A stretch of 64,000 nt of DNA from Amylibacter sp. IMCC11727 (GCF_029854195.1 NZ_CP122960.1:1060001-1124000); one strand, 5' to 3'. Shown: positions 33,244-43,160, numbered from the stretch's first letter. Notes: a model not told the origin generated them from the letters alone. Made by a program: numbers and translations.

Positions 33244-33907
33244 ACAACTGGTGTTCGATCTGCCGGTTAAAACGGCGTTCGGACGGGATGATTTTTTCCG
33301 CTCTGCTGCGAACGAAGCGGCTGTGGCTGCTATCGAAAGCTGGCCCACTTGGCCCTTGGGTAAAATGGTTTTGGCTGGACCAGCGGGCGCGGGTAAATCC
33401 CATTTGGCACAGATTTGGGCCGAGATGGTTGAGGGATCGGTGATTGCAGCGAATGGCGACTGGGATGCACGCGATATCGGTGGCGCGGTGTGTGTGGAAA
33501 ACGTGCATGCCATTGCTGGACAGCGCGCGCAGGAAGAACGGTTGTTTCACTTGCATAATATCCAAGCCCAACAGGAACGGCCGCTGTTGATGACAGGACA
33601 GGGCGTGCCAAGCGGTTGGGCCATTGGCCTGCCCGATCTGGCGAGCCGCATTCAGGGCAGCTTGCTCGTGCAATTGGGCGCGCCAGATGATAGGCTTTTG
33701 GCAGCGGTGTTTTTGAAACAATGCGCGGATCGGCAGTTGCAGGTGGAGCCAGGCGTTGTGGATTACATCCTGCGCCGCGCGGAGCGGTCCTTTGTCGGGA
33801 TGCGCGATCTGGTGGGACAGATGGACCATCTGTCTTTGCAACGCAAAAAGCCAATTGGGCAGGGAATGGTGCGTGAAATTCTTGCGCAAATGGAGTTGGA
33901 CACATGA
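33236..33907 (+). CDS. hdaA: DnaA-related regulatory inactivator, HdaA-like
   Basis: 223 residues. Short DnaA-type AAA+ ATPase lacking the DnaA DNA-binding domain: N-terminal EQLVFDLPVKTAFGRDDFF (QxxL/F clamp-binding-like segment), Walker A AGPAGAGKSHLAQIW, and an abnormal Walker B (VENVHAI rather than D-D/E-x-x). Homologues promote ATP hydrolysis on DnaA together with the sliding clamp after initiation. Translationally coupled on both sides, with perM and ppk. Confidence 0.85.
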   Translation: MAEQLVFDLPVKTAFGRDDFFRSAANEAAVAAIESWPTWPLGKMVLAGPAGAGKSHLAQIWAEMVEGSVIAANGDWDARDIGGAVCVENVHAIAGQRAQEERLFHLHNIQAQQERPLLMTGQGVPSGWAIGLPDLASRIQGSLLVQLGAPDDRLLAAVFLKQCADRQLQVEPGVVDYILRRAERSFVGMRDLVGQMDHLSLQRKKPIGQGMVREILAQMELDT

Positions 33908-36111
33908 AGGATAGCCCCGTGGTATCGTCACATATCGAGCCAGATTTTCTGCACAACCCAACACCAGAAGCGGTTGAAGTGCCCGAGTTGGATATCACCA
34001 GTTCCGCGCGGTTTTTTAATCGCGAGCTGAGCTGGCTCGCGTTTAACACCCGCGTTTTGGAAGAGGCGCAAAACCCGCGTTTGCCCCTGCTGGAACGGGT
34101 AAAAATGCTGTCGATTTCTGGTACGAACCTTGATGAATTTTACACCGTGCGTGTGGCAGGTCTGCGCGAAATGGTGCGCAATAATATTCAACGACCAGCC
34201 CTTGATGGGAAGACGCCCCAGCAGCAATTGGATGCCATTGATCTGGATGCCCGTTGTTTGATGCAAACCCAACAAGATGTCTGGGTCGATCTGATGGCCG
34301 AGATAAAGCGCGATGGGATTGATATTTTAACCCGTGATAAACTGTCAGAAGAGGATCGCGCGCATCTAAAACAAGTGTTTGTGGAACAGATTTTTCCGAT
34401 CCTAACGCCGTTGGCCATTGATCCTGCGCATCCGTTTCCGTTTATCCCGAATACAGGTCTAACGTTGGCGTTGGAGTTGCGGCGCAAGAAAGACAAACGC
34501 GTTTTGCAATCTTTGCTGCCTATCCCCGCGCAGGTGCAGCGGTTTGTGGCGCTGCCAGATGGTTTGGCGGGCACACAACGGTTGATCATGCTCGAAGAGG
34601 TCTTGCTAGAGTTTTTGGATCAACTGTTTCCAGGCTATGGCATTGTTGGGCATTGTTCGTTCCGATTGCTACGCGACAGTGATTTAGAACTTGAAGACGA
34701 AGCTGAGGATTTGGTGCGCGAATTTGAAACCGCGCTGAAACGTCGTCGTCGAGGCGAAGTGATCCGCATGACTCTGTCCACAGGGGCACCGAGTGGGCTG
34801 ACCAATGTGATCCTCGAGTCTTTGGGGCTTAAAAAATCTGATGTGATTGAAGTGGACGGTCTGCTGGGGGTTTCAGACCTTGCTGCGGTGATTTTGGACA
34901 GCCGTGCCGATCTGCAATGGCAGCGGTTTAAACCGCGTGTGCCAGAACGGGTGCAGGACTTTGAAGGGGATATTTTTGCGGCCATTCGCCAAAAAGATAT
35001 GCTGCTACATCATCCTTACGAAACCTTTGACATCGTGGTGGAGTTTCTGCGCCAAGCAGCGCGCGATCCCGATGTGGTGGCGATCAAACAGACGCTGTAT
35101 CGTACATCTAACGAAAGCCCGATTGTCGAGGCGTTGTGTGAGGCTGCGGAAAACGGAAAATCTGTGACCGCATTGGTGGAATTGAAAGCCCGATTTGATG
35201 AGGCCGCAAACATCCGTCAATCGCGGCGTTTGGAACGGGCAGGGGCGCATGTGGTTTACGGATTTATTGATCTAAAAACCCACGCGAAACTGTCCACTGT
35301 TGTGCGGCGCGAAGGCGATGCGCTGGTCACATACACACACTTTGGAACAGGGAATTATCATCCTATCACAGCCAAATTTTACACCGACCTTTCGTTTTTC
35401 ACTTGTGATCGGGATTTAGGCCATGATGCGACGAAAGTGTTTAATTACATCTCTGGCTATGTGCAGCCAGAAGGGCTGAGTAAACTGTCCGTGTCGCCGC
35501 TGTATCTGAAAAATGATCTGCTGGGGATGATCCAAAACGAAGTGGATGCGGTGGCACAAGGAAAGCCTGGCACAATCTGGGCCAAGATGAACGCGCTGAT
35601 TGATGGCGATGTGATTGATGCCCTTTATCGCGCGTCGCAGGCAGGTGTGAAAATTGATCTGGTTGTGCGTGGGATTTGCGGTTTGCGTCCCGGTATCAAG
35701 GGATTAAGCGACAATATCCGCGTAAAATCCATTGTTGGCAGGTTTTTGGAACATTCGCGGATTGTGTGCTTTGGCAATGGGTTTGGATTGCCTAGCAAAA
35801 ACGCCAAAGTGTTCATGTCATCGGCCGATTGGATGGGGCGCAATTTGAAACGCCGCGTGGAATCGCTCGTGCCGATAACCAACAAAACTGTGCATGCCCA
35901 GATCATGAGCCAAATCATGGCTGCCAATCTGGCCGATCAGGTAAATTCTTGGGTGTTGCAGCCCGATGGCACTTATGTTCGCGACTTGGAAGGGGACGGA
36001 TCAGCTTGGTTCAATTGCCACAAGTTTTTCATGGAAAATCCGTCGCTGTCTGGCCGTGGTTCGGTTGGCGCGAAAGATGTGCCAAAGTTGATGCACAGCA
36101 ATGAAGGTTAA
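33904..36111 (+). CDS. ppk: Polyphosphate kinase 1
   Basis: 735 residues. Reversibly makes polyphosphate from ATP. N-terminal domain RFFNRELSWLAFNTRVLEEAQ is the standard opening, followed by ERVKMLSISGTNLDEFYTVRVAG. The autophosphorylated histidine lies in LKTHAKLSTVVRREG and the second conserved His in THFGTGNYHPITAKFYTDLS. Four domains (N, H, C1, C2) are all present; full length. The ATG overlaps the hdaA stop by four bases; ppx follows by six bases, so synthesis and breakdown enzymes share an operon. Confidence 0.97.
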   Translation: MKDSPVVSSHIEPDFLHNPTPEAVEVPELDITSSARFFNRELSWLAFNTRVLEEAQNPRLPLLERVKMLSISGTNLDEFYTVRVAGLREMVRNNIQRPALDGKTPQQQLDAIDLDARCLMQTQQDVWVDLMAEIKRDGIDILTRDKLSEEDRAHLKQVFVEQIFPILTPLAIDPAHPFPFIPNTGLTLALELRRKKDKRVLQSLLPIPAQVQRFVALPDGLAGTQRLIMLEEVLLEFLDQLFPGYGIVGHCSFRLLRDSDLELEDEAEDLVREFETALKRRRRGEVIRMTLSTGAPSGLTNVILESLGLKKSDVIEVDGLLGVSDLAAVILDSRADLQWQRFKPRVPERVQDFEGDIFAAIRQKDMLLHHPYETFDIVVEFLRQAARDPDVVAIKQTLYRTSNESPIVEALCEAAENGKSVTALVELKARFDEAANIRQSRRLERAGAHVVYGFIDLKTHAKLSTVVRREGDALVTYTHFGTGNYHPITAKFYTDLSFFTCDRDLGHDATKVFNYISGYVQPEGLSKLSVSPLYLKNDLLGMIQNEVDAVAQGKPGTIWAKMNALIDGDVIDALYRASQAGVKIDLVVRGICGLRPGIKGLSDNIRVKSIVGRFLEHSRIVCFGNGFGLPSKNAKVFMSSADWMGRNLKRRVESLVPITNKTVHAQIMSQIMAANLADQVNSWVLQPDGTYVRDLEGDGSAWFNCHKFFMENPSLSGRGSVGAKDVPKLMHSNEG

Positions 36112-36117
36112 CCCACC

Positions 36118-37593
36118 GTGCAAATAACAACAAAGTTTGCAGAACTGGAACGGGTTGGCGTGATTGATGTGGGGTCGAACTCTGTCCGTTTGGTGGTGTT
36201 TGACGGAGCAGCCCGCTCGCCTGCGTATTTTTTCAACGAAAAAATCCTGTGCGGGTTGGGGCGCGATATTTCGGAAACAGGTGTTTTGCATCCAGAAGGG
36301 CGGGCCCGTGCGCTGCGTGCGATGCAACGGTTCGCGGCTCTGGCGGCTAGTTTTGAGGTGCAATCCTTGCGGGCGGTGGCCACCGCAGCGGTGCGCGATG
36401 CAAGAGATGGGGGCGAGTTTTGTAAAGAGGTGTTGGCGCAAACAGGTATCAAGATTGATGTGATTGCGGGCAAAGACGAAGCGCGTCTTGCGGCCCAAGG
36501 CGTGTTGTTGGGTCGCCCCGAAGCCCATGGGCTTGTCAGTGATATTGGTGGGGCATCTATGGAATTGGCGGAACTGTCCAACGGGACGGTTGGCACGCAG
36601 GTGACATCGCCCCTTGCGCCGTTGCGTTTGGCGGATGTGAAAGGGGACGTGGATGCGCATATCCGCAGAGAATTAACCGCGTTGCGTAAGCAGATATCGG
36701 GCACATATGAAACGCTGTTCCTTGTGGGAGGATCGTATCGCGCCATTGCCAAAGTGGACATGATCCGACGGTCCTATCCGCTCGGTGTGTTGCATGAGTA
36801 TGTGTTGGAGCCCGCACAGATGATCGAAACGCTCGATTGGATCAAATCTGCGAGCCCTGAAGACTTGGCCGCTTCGTCCACTTCGAGCGCAACGCGCATG
36901 GCGCTGGTGCCGATGGCCGCGCGAGTGTTGCGCCAGTTGCTGGATGTGTTTGGCCCAAGACGGATTTCTGTATCGAGCTATGGTCTGCGCGAGGGCATGT
37001 TGTTTGAGAAAATGCCGCCAGATGTGCGTGCCCGTGATCCGCTGATCGAAGCCTGTCGTGTGATGGAGCGGACTTCGGCGCGGTTTGTGGGGTTTGGAGC
37101 GCATTTGGCCGCGTGGGTTGCACCATTGTTGCCCGACGCGCCACGGCTGCAACGGTTGGTTTTGGCGGCTGGATTGCTGCATGATGTGAGTTGGCGATCC
37201 GATCCAAGTTCACGCGCGGAAGAGTGTTTCGACAACGCTATGCGAGGCAATTTGGGTGGACTTGACCATAAGGGGCGGGTGATGTTGGCGATGGCGCTGC
37301 TGCATCGATATCGCAAAAGCGGTAAAATCGAAAAATACAAAACGTTGCGCAGCGTTCTGAACGACGAAGAGCAAAAATCGGCACAGATCATTGGACAAGC
37401 AATGCGATTGGGGGCGTCCCTGGCAGGGGGGGATCCGCAGGTTTTGGCCCAATCGCAATTGACACAAAGTGATACCCACCTTGATCTGCGCCTTGGGCCA
37501 CAGGCCGAGGCGTTCGGCGGTGAAGTGGTTGAGGCACGTTTGGCAGAGTTGGCCACTTCTATGGGGCGCGCTGCGCGGTCAGGCGCGTTATAA
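36118..37593 (+). CDS. ppx: Exopolyphosphatase (Ppx/GppA family)
   Basis: 491 residues from a GTG start. Actin-like ASKHA fold: GVIDVGSNSVRLVVFDG (phosphate 1), LVSDIGGASMELAEL (phosphate 2), then an HD-type C-terminal domain (AAGLLHDVSWRSDP). Hydrolyses terminal phosphates from polyphosphate or pppGpp. Located six bases after ppk and overlapping the convergent regulator gene by six bases. Confidence 0.93.
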   Translation: MQITTKFAELERVGVIDVGSNSVRLVVFDGAARSPAYFFNEKILCGLGRDISETGVLHPEGRARALRAMQRFAALAASFEVQSLRAVATAAVRDARDGGEFCKEVLAQTGIKIDVIAGKDEARLAAQGVLLGRPEAHGLVSDIGGASMELAELSNGTVGTQVTSPLAPLRLADVKGDVDAHIRRELTALRKQISGTYETLFLVGGSYRAIAKVDMIRRSYPLGVLHEYVLEPAQMIETLDWIKSASPEDLAASSTSSATRMALVPMAARVLRQLLDVFGPRRISVSSYGLREGMLFEKMPPDVRARDPLIEACRVMERTSARFVGFGAHLAAWVAPLLPDAPRLQRLVLAAGLLHDVSWRSDPSSRAEECFDNAMRGNLGGLDHKGRVMLAMALLHRYRKSGKIEKYKTLRSVLNDEEQKSAQIIGQAMRLGASLAGGDPQVLAQSQLTQSDTHLDLRLGPQAEAFGGEVVEARLAELATSMGRAARSGAL

Positions 37594-38259
37594 ATCCTGT
37601 GCGTGATCGGCAGCCCATTGCGCACGTAGGGCCCTACTTTTTCCGATGAAATTGCCGCCTGGTTTGATTTTGGGCTGATTTGCGAGCCGATCAAGGCGGA
37701 AATGCCTGAAATTATTTCGCAATTCGCACCACGCAGGCATCACGATCACCTCTGAATAATAGATGATGGAAATGGGGCAAACGGTGCGATCTGTTTCTGT
37801 GCCGTCCGCATCGCGGTAGGTGATGCACAGTTTCTTTTCATCGCGAATGGCGCGGCGGATTTCGGATAGATCAATGCCATGAGGTTCGGCTGCGCCCCAT
37901 GTGGAGGAAAACAAAGTCTCTGACAGCGGTGTTGCCTCGGCCAGTTTTTGGGCGGCGCGTTTGGCGGCCTTTTGTAGGGATTTATCCCCTGTGCGGGCAA
38001 TCATGGATAGACCCACGGTGATGGCTTCGGCCTCTTCTACATCAAAATTCAGGGGAGGCAGATCATAGCCCCGCCGCATAATGTAACCGATGCCAGCGGC
38101 CCCTTCGATCGGCACGCGCATGGATTGTAGCGTGGCAATATCGCGGTAGATGGTGCGCGGTGTGACCTCACACTCGGTTGCTATTTGCGCAGCTGTCATG
38201 GGGTTTGCCGCGGACCGCAGGACTTGGATGATTTCGAACATACGGCTGGATCGGGGCAT
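37588..38259 (-). CDS. YafY/WYL-domain transcriptional regulator
   Basis: 223 residues from ATG 38259. N-terminal helix-turn-helix (RMFEIIQVLRSAANPMTAAQIATECEVTPRTIYRDIATLQSMRVPIEGAAGIGYIMRRGYDLPPL) is the DeoR-like HTH_11 type; the C-terminal half is a WYL ligand-sensing domain (LCITYRDADGTETDRTVCPISIIYYSEVIVMPAWCELRNNFRHFRLDR). Divergent from an EamA transporter with a perfect palindrome between them (38296-38313), suggesting it controls that transporter and itself. Its 3' end overlaps ppx. Confidence 0.9.
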   Translation of the reverse strand: MPRSSRMFEIIQVLRSAANPMTAAQIATECEVTPRTIYRDIATLQSMRVPIEGAAGIGYIMRRGYDLPPLNFDVEEAEAITVGLSMIARTGDKSLQKAAKRAAQKLAEATPLSETLFSSTWGAAEPHGIDLSEIRRAIRDEKKLCITYRDADGTETDRTVCPISIIYYSEVIVMPAWCELRNNFRHFRLDRLANQPKIKPGGNFIGKSRALRAQWAADHAQDL

Positions 38260-38295
38260 CGGGGATTTCCTTTTCTTGGGGATAGCATAGGACTC

Positions 38296-38313
38296 CTGAC
38301 AACATGTTGTCAG
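38296..38313. promoter_or_regulatory. 18-bp perfect palindrome, likely operator for the YafY-type regulator
   Basis: CTGACAACATGTTGTCAG reads identically on both strands and lies in the 93-bp space between divergent start codons (38259 and 38353). This is the size and location of an operator for a dimeric HTH/WYL regulator. Confidence 0.75.
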
Positions 38314-38352
38314 TAGCGTTTCTGTACACTGGGGCCAAAGAAGGAGACCTGC

Positions 38353-39195
38353 ATGGATCGGACCTATGTGATTGGCGTGATTTTGGTGACGATTTCGGCT
38401 GTGGTGTGGTCGAGTGCGGGGATTTTCACTCGCGGGGTCAGTGCGGATGCGTGGAGCGTGATTTTCTGGCGCGGCATTGCGGCAACGGGATTCACGCTGG
38501 CCTATATGGCGCTGCGTGGTGTGTTGCTGGCAGAGTTTCGTGGGCTGAACAAACCAACAGTTTTGGCGATTGTGTTGATGGCCTCGGGTACGGCAGCGTT
38601 TATTCCCGCATTTAAATTGTCGAGCGTGGCAAATGTCGCCTTGATCCGGGCCACAGCACCATTTGTGACGGCGGGTTTGTCGTGGCTGTTTTTGCGTGAA
38701 GCCCCAAGCCGCCGCGTGCTGATCGCGAGTTTTGCCACGCTGTTTGGGGTTGGCATCGTGGCAAAAGGCAGTGTGCAATCTGGGTTGTGGATTGGGGATT
38801 TGCTGGCGTTTTGGATGGCTTTGATGATGTCGGCCTCATTTGTTGTGTATCGCCGCTGGCCCAAGACCCCTGCCGCGCTGCCTTCGGCGGTTTCGGCAGC
38901 GGTTTTGGTTCCGATTGCGTGGTTTTTGACGGATGCGATGGCGGTTGTGCCCCATGAACGGTGGATCATCACGGCGTTTGGGGCGGTGTTTGCCACTGCT
39001 TCTGTGCTGATGATGGAAGGCGCGCGGCGCATTCCATCTGCGGAGGTGGCGTTGATTTCAGCACTAGAAACTCCTGTGGCGGTTCTGTTGGGGTTCGTGA
39101 TTTTGGCCGAAACGCCGCCGATGATCACGGTGATCGGGGGGATGATTATCATGGCGGCTGTGATCTGGTCGCAATGGCGGGGCGTGACACGGTAG
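38353..39195 (+). CDS. EamA/DMT-family transporter
   Basis: 280 residues with about ten hydrophobic helices and two EamA repeats (about 10-140 and 155-280). Typical sequences: SAVVWSSAGIFTRGVSAD, and EVALISALETPVAVLLGFVILAETP near the end of the second repeat, followed by a GGMIIMAAVIW helix. Drug/metabolite transporters export amino acids, nucleosides or xenobiotics; substrate unknown. Divergent from the YafY-type regulator and probably under its control. AAGGAG ribosome site. Confidence 0.88.
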   Translation: MDRTYVIGVILVTISAVVWSSAGIFTRGVSADAWSVIFWRGIAATGFTLAYMALRGVLLAEFRGLNKPTVLAIVLMASGTAAFIPAFKLSSVANVALIRATAPFVTAGLSWLFLREAPSRRVLIASFATLFGVGIVAKGSVQSGLWIGDLLAFWMALMMSASFVVYRRWPKTPAALPSAVSAAVLVPIAWFLTDAMAVVPHERWIITAFGAVFATASVLMMEGARRIPSAEVALISALETPVAVLLGFVILAETPPMITVIGGMIIMAAVIWSQWRGVTR

Positions 39196-39260
39196 TTCGT
39201 GTTGCACCGCTGTTCGGTTTGGCCTAGAGGTTTTGGTGATCAAGAATTGGAGCCGACCCC

Positions 39261-40598
39261 ATGCGCATGTCCCGTTATTTCCTGCCTGTGTTGAAAGAAG
39301 ACCCTGCGGAAGCATCCATTGTAAGCCACCGTTATATGTTGCGGGCTGGCATGATCAAACAAGCGACTGCTGGGATTTATTCGTGGCTGCCGCTGGGGTT
39401 CAAAGTGCTGCGTAAGATCGAAGATATTGTGCATGAAGAACAGGCCAAGGCGGGGCATTTACCGATGTTGATGCCAACCATTCAATCCACAGATTTGTGG
39501 AAGGAAAGCGGTCGGTATGAGGCATTTGGCGAAGAAATGCTGCGGTTTAATGATCGTCACGAGCGTGAGATGTTGTTCACGCCAACCGCTGAAGAGCTGA
39601 TCACAGATATTTTCCGCGCCCATGTCACATCTTACAAAGACATGCCGCTGACCATGTATCAGATTCAATGGAAGTTCCGCGATGAGCGCCGCCCTCGGTT
39701 TGGGGTGATGCGCGGGCGCGAATTCTACATGAAGGACGGCTATAACTTTGACCTGACCAAAGAAGACGCGCTGCATGCGTATAACCGCCATTTGGTAAGC
39801 TATCTGCGCACCTATGAGCGGATGGGCTTGCAGGCGATTCCGATGCGCGCGGACAGTGGCGCAATTGGTGGCGATGATACGCACGAATTTTTGGTGTTGG
39901 CCGAAACGGGCGAAAGCGAAGTGTTTTACGACAGCGCGGTTACAGAGCTGACGTTTGGGGACCGTGATATCGACTTTGATGACAAAGCACAGTGCCAAGC
40001 CATCATGGAAGAGTTCACCACCAAATACGCGCGTACCGATGAAACCCATGATGAAGCACTGTTTAACGAAGTGCCAGAAGAGCGCCGCAAATCGGCGCGT
40101 GGTATTGAGGTTGGCCAAATCTTTTATTTCGGGACGAAGTATTCCGATGCGATGAACGCCACGGTGCAGGGGCCTGATGGCAAACCTGTGGCGGTGCATA
40201 TGGGCAGCCACGGCATTGGTGTGTCTCGACTGCTCGGCGCGATTATCGAAGCCAGCCACGATGACAAAGGGATCATTTGGCCCGAAGGCGTGACGCCGTA
40301 TCATGTGGGCATTGTGAACCTGAAACAAGGTGACGAGGAAGCGGATGCTGCTTGCGAGGCGCTTTACAAAGAGTTTACCGCCGCTGGTTTGGAACCGCTT
40401 TATGATGATCGTAAAGAACGGGCGGGCGGCAAGTTCGCGACAATGGATTTGATCGGATTGCCTTGGCGCATTACAGTCGGTCCAAGAGGTTTGAAAAATG
40501 GTGTGGTCGAGCTCACTTCGCGTAAGACGGGGGATAGCGTTGAGATGACACCAGCAGAGGCAGTGGCCCGCGTCAAAGAGATTTACGCGAGCCTGTAA
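39261..40598 (+). CDS. proS: Prolyl-tRNA synthetase
   Basis: 445 residues. Class II synthetase charging tRNA-Pro. Motif 2 region FRDERRPRFGVMRGREFYMKDGY, TPTAEELITDIF, and motif 3 GSHGIGVSRLLGAIIEASHDD; C-terminal anticodon-binding domain. It lacks the roughly 180-residue editing insertion of E. coli-type ProS, as in most alphaproteobacteria, so the length is normal for that subgroup. A tRNA-Pro gene is at 56359. It precedes the DUF2937-lol genes by 20 bases. Confidence 0.97.
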   Translation: MRMSRYFLPVLKEDPAEASIVSHRYMLRAGMIKQATAGIYSWLPLGFKVLRKIEDIVHEEQAKAGHLPMLMPTIQSTDLWKESGRYEAFGEEMLRFNDRHEREMLFTPTAEELITDIFRAHVTSYKDMPLTMYQIQWKFRDERRPRFGVMRGREFYMKDGYNFDLTKEDALHAYNRHLVSYLRTYERMGLQAIPMRADSGAIGGDDTHEFLVLAETGESEVFYDSAVTELTFGDRDIDFDDKAQCQAIMEEFTTKYARTDETHDEALFNEVPEERRKSARGIEVGQIFYFGTKYSDAMNATVQGPDGKPVAVHMGSHGIGVSRLLGAIIEASHDDKGIIWPEGVTPYHVGIVNLKQGDEEADAACEALYKEFTAAGLEPLYDDRKERAGGKFATMDLIGLPWRITVGPRGLKNGVVELTSRKTGDSVEMTPAEAVARVKEIYASL

Positions 40599-40618
40599 GC
40601 CAAATCACAGGCGGTCCG

Positions 40619-41131
40619 ATGGGACGAGTTATCAATCTTTGCGGTGGGGCGGCCCTGTTGGTCGGTGCATCGCAGTTTCCCGAGTTTTCGCAGCAATACG
40701 TGCAGCGATTGGGCGGAGCGGTTGATGAATTGCGCCTTGTGGCTGCGGATTTTGACAAAAGCGCGACCAGCGTTGGCATGACCCGTGAAGAGGCTTTGGC
40801 GTCGATGACAGGCAATGATTTTCAAGTGGCGCGGCGCACGGATATGATACGCAGTTTCAAACGCCTATACCGATTGGAAAGCGATTTGATCGCGCTGGAA
40901 GGGGCCGATGCCTTTACCCGTTTGCGCCATGTGTTTCGATTTTCAGATAGCGGAATTGTGGCCCGCGCGTGGGCGGCATATCGCCCTGCCATACCAATTG
41001 ATTTTGACGGCTTGATCTTTGCCCTTGGCGGGTTCTTCGCAGGATTTGGGCTGTTTGCAGGCCTTGGTCGGGTGTTTCGCCGCAACAAAACACCCGAAGT
41101 AAAACGACGGATAGAGGATGTTAATCCATGA
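40619..41131 (+). CDS. DUF2937 family membrane protein
   Basis: 170 residues. Short hydrophobic N-terminus (NLCGGAALLVGASQFPEFSQQYVQRLGGAVDEL), central amphipathic helices with a conserved Y-R-L-E-S-D-L region, and a C-terminal membrane segment (about 128-150, LIFALGGFFAGFGLFAGL). DUF2937 proteins are small inner-membrane proteins of unknown role. Sits between proS and the lipoprotein-export genes, overlapping the latter by four bases, so part of the same operon. Confidence 0.82.
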   Translation: MGRVINLCGGAALLVGASQFPEFSQQYVQRLGGAVDELRLVAADFDKSATSVGMTREEALASMTGNDFQVARRTDMIRSFKRLYRLESDLIALEGADAFTRLRHVFRFSDSGIVARAWAAYRPAIPIDFDGLIFALGGFFAGFGLFAGLGRVFRRNKTPEVKRRIEDVNP

Positions 41132-42411
41132 GCACCACAGCCCCTTTTGCGCGGTTTGAATGGATGATCGCTTGGCGATACCTGCGCGCCAAACGCCGTG
41201 AAGGCGGCGTGTCCGTTATGACGTGGATTTCGTTGATCGGTATCACGCTGGCGGTGTTTGCGCTGATCGCAACTCTTGCGGTTCGTACAGGGTTTCGTGT
41301 GGAGTTCACCAACACCATTCTGGGCGCAAATGCCCATGCTTCGGTTTATGTGTCGCCTCATTTGGATGGGGACGGTCGCACGGTAACAACATTCAAAAAT
41401 TATGATGAAACGGCAACGGAGCTCAAGGCAGTGCCTGGTGTTGTTCGCGCAGCCCCCATTGTGAACGGGCAAGTGATGGCATCGGCCAATGGGCGCAACA
41501 CGGGAATTCAGGTGCTGGGCCAAAGATACGAGGATGTTTTGGGCATTCCGCTGGTTGTGGAGCCAGAAACGCAACTGGGCGAATTGAGCAATTTTGACAA
41601 AGGCGTTGCCATTGGCGTTGGCATTGCGCGGGAATTGAACCTTGCCCTTGGGGATAAAATCACGCTGATTTCACCTGATGGGATTAAAACGGTGGTTGGA
41701 ACCAGCCCACGGGTTGGATCTTATGAAGTGGTTTATATCTTTGGTGTCGGGCGATGGGATATCGACAAAACACGGGTATATATGCCGCTGGCGGAGGCGC
41801 AGAGTTTCTTTAACCGTGATGGGCAAGTGGACGAGTTCGAAGTGATGATCGCTGATCCTGACAAGGTGGACGGTTTTGTCGATCAACTGACCCTTGCAGC
41901 GGGGCCAAATTCGCTGGTTTGGACGTGGAAGAATGCGTCTGGTGGGTTCCTCCGCGCGTTGGAAATGGAAGATAATATTATGTTTATCATCCTGTCTATT
42001 CTGGTGCTGATTGCGTCGATGAACATTGTATCGGGCCTGATTATGCTGGTGAAAAACAAGGGCCGTGATGTGGGTATTTTGCGCACGATGGGGCTGACGC
42101 AGGGGTCGATTTTGCGGGTGTTCTTTATCTGTGGTGCGTCCATTGGTTTGGTTGGCACGGCGATGGGCGTGATCCTTGGCTGTTTGTTCGCGATCTACAT
42201 TGATCCGATCTTTGGCTTTGTGAACACAATTGCAGGGGGTGGCGTTTGGGACCCGTCCACGCGCTTGTTGTCGCATTTGCCTGCCAAATTGGAATTGGGT
42301 GATGTATTAAGCGCGGTCGTTCTGTCGCTGGGGCTGTCGTTTGGGATCACGTATTTCCCCGCACGCCGCGCGGCACGGATGAATCCTGTGGAGGCACTTC
42401 GCTATGAATGA
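41128..42411 (+). CDS. lolE: Lipoprotein-releasing ABC transporter permease (LolC/LolE)
   Basis: 427 residues. N-terminal RFEWMIAWRYLRAKRREGG and first membrane helix at about 27-50, a large periplasmic MacB-like domain to about residue 270, then three helices forming the FtsX-type domain (NIMFIILSILVLIASMNIVSGLIMLVKNKGRDVGILRTMG). The R-D-V-x-I-L-R-x-M-G motif couples to the ATPase. Alphaproteobacteria usually have one permease gene serving both Lol roles, so symbol lolC or lolE is interchangeable. Overlaps lolD by eight bases. Confidence 0.93.
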   Translation: MSTTAPFARFEWMIAWRYLRAKRREGGVSVMTWISLIGITLAVFALIATLAVRTGFRVEFTNTILGANAHASVYVSPHLDGDGRTVTTFKNYDETATELKAVPGVVRAAPIVNGQVMASANGRNTGIQVLGQRYEDVLGIPLVVEPETQLGELSNFDKGVAIGVGIARELNLALGDKITLISPDGIKTVVGTSPRVGSYEVVYIFGVGRWDIDKTRVYMPLAEAQSFFNRDGQVDEFEVMIADPDKVDGFVDQLTLAAGPNSLVWTWKNASGGFLRALEMEDNIMFIILSILVLIASMNIVSGLIMLVKNKGRDVGILRTMGLTQGSILRVFFICGASIGLVGTAMGVILGCLFAIYIDPIFGFVNTIAGGGVWDPSTRLLSHLPAKLELGDVLSAVVLSLGLSFGITYFPARRAARMNPVEALRYE

Positions 42412-43081
42412 TGCGTTGAAATTAAGCGGGATCACCAAAGGCTATAACCTTGGGGCGCCGACCGAAGTGAAGGTGTTGAACGGTGTGGATTTCACACTGG
42501 CCGCGGGCGAGGTTGTGGCGATGGTTGCGCCCTCTGGTGCTGGGAAGTCGACGCTGCTGCATATTGCAGGGCTGCTTGATACCCCAGATACAGGATCGGT
42601 GGAGATCAGTGGCCAAGCGGTGGGATCGGGGGATCGGGCCCGCACGCGGCTGCGTCGTCAGGACGTTGGATTTGTGTATCAGTTCCACCATCTGTTGCAG
42701 GAGTTTACGGCGCTGGAAAATGTGGTGTTGCCGCAATTGGCCAATGGGGTTTCCCAGCGCGATGCGCAGGCTCATGCAGAACAATTGATGGAAACGGTCG
42801 GCCTGAAAGATCGCATTGGGCATCGTCCCGCAGAATTGTCAGGCGGGGAACAACAGCGCGTGGCGTTTTGCCGTGCCTTGGCCAATAAACCAGCGGTTTT
42901 GCTGGCGGATGAACCCACAGGAAACCTTGATCCAGGCACATCAGACACAGTGTTCGCGGCGTTGATGGCGTTGGTGCGTGCATCGGGGATGTCGGCGTTG
43001 ATCGCGACTCATAACCTTGAACTGGCCGCACGCATGGATCGTATGGTGCGCCTTGATGCGGGTGTTTTGACAGCGGCGTAA
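42404..43081 (+). CDS. lolD: Lipoprotein-releasing ABC transporter ATPase
   Basis: 225 residues. Walker A APSGAGKST, Q-loop in VGFVYQFHHLLQEFTALENV, signature LSGGEQQRVAFCRALA, and Walker B VLLADEPTGNLD. Supplies ATP hydrolysis to release lipoproteins from the inner membrane toward LolA. Co-translated with the permease gene. Like many relatives it begins Walker A with Ala instead of Gly. Confidence 0.94.
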   Translation: MNDALKLSGITKGYNLGAPTEVKVLNGVDFTLAAGEVVAMVAPSGAGKSTLLHIAGLLDTPDTGSVEISGQAVGSGDRARTRLRRQDVGFVYQFHHLLQEFTALENVVLPQLANGVSQRDAQAHAEQLMETVGLKDRIGHRPAELSGGEQQRVAFCRALANKPAVLLADEPTGNLDPGTSDTVFAALMALVRASGMSALIATHNLELAARMDRMVRLDAGVLTAA

Positions 43082-43160
43082 GCCTTTCCAAAAAACAGAA
43101 CGTTACGTTGCAGAGCAAAATGCGCTCGCCATTCTTGTGCGACAGGCGTAGGGGTGGGGC

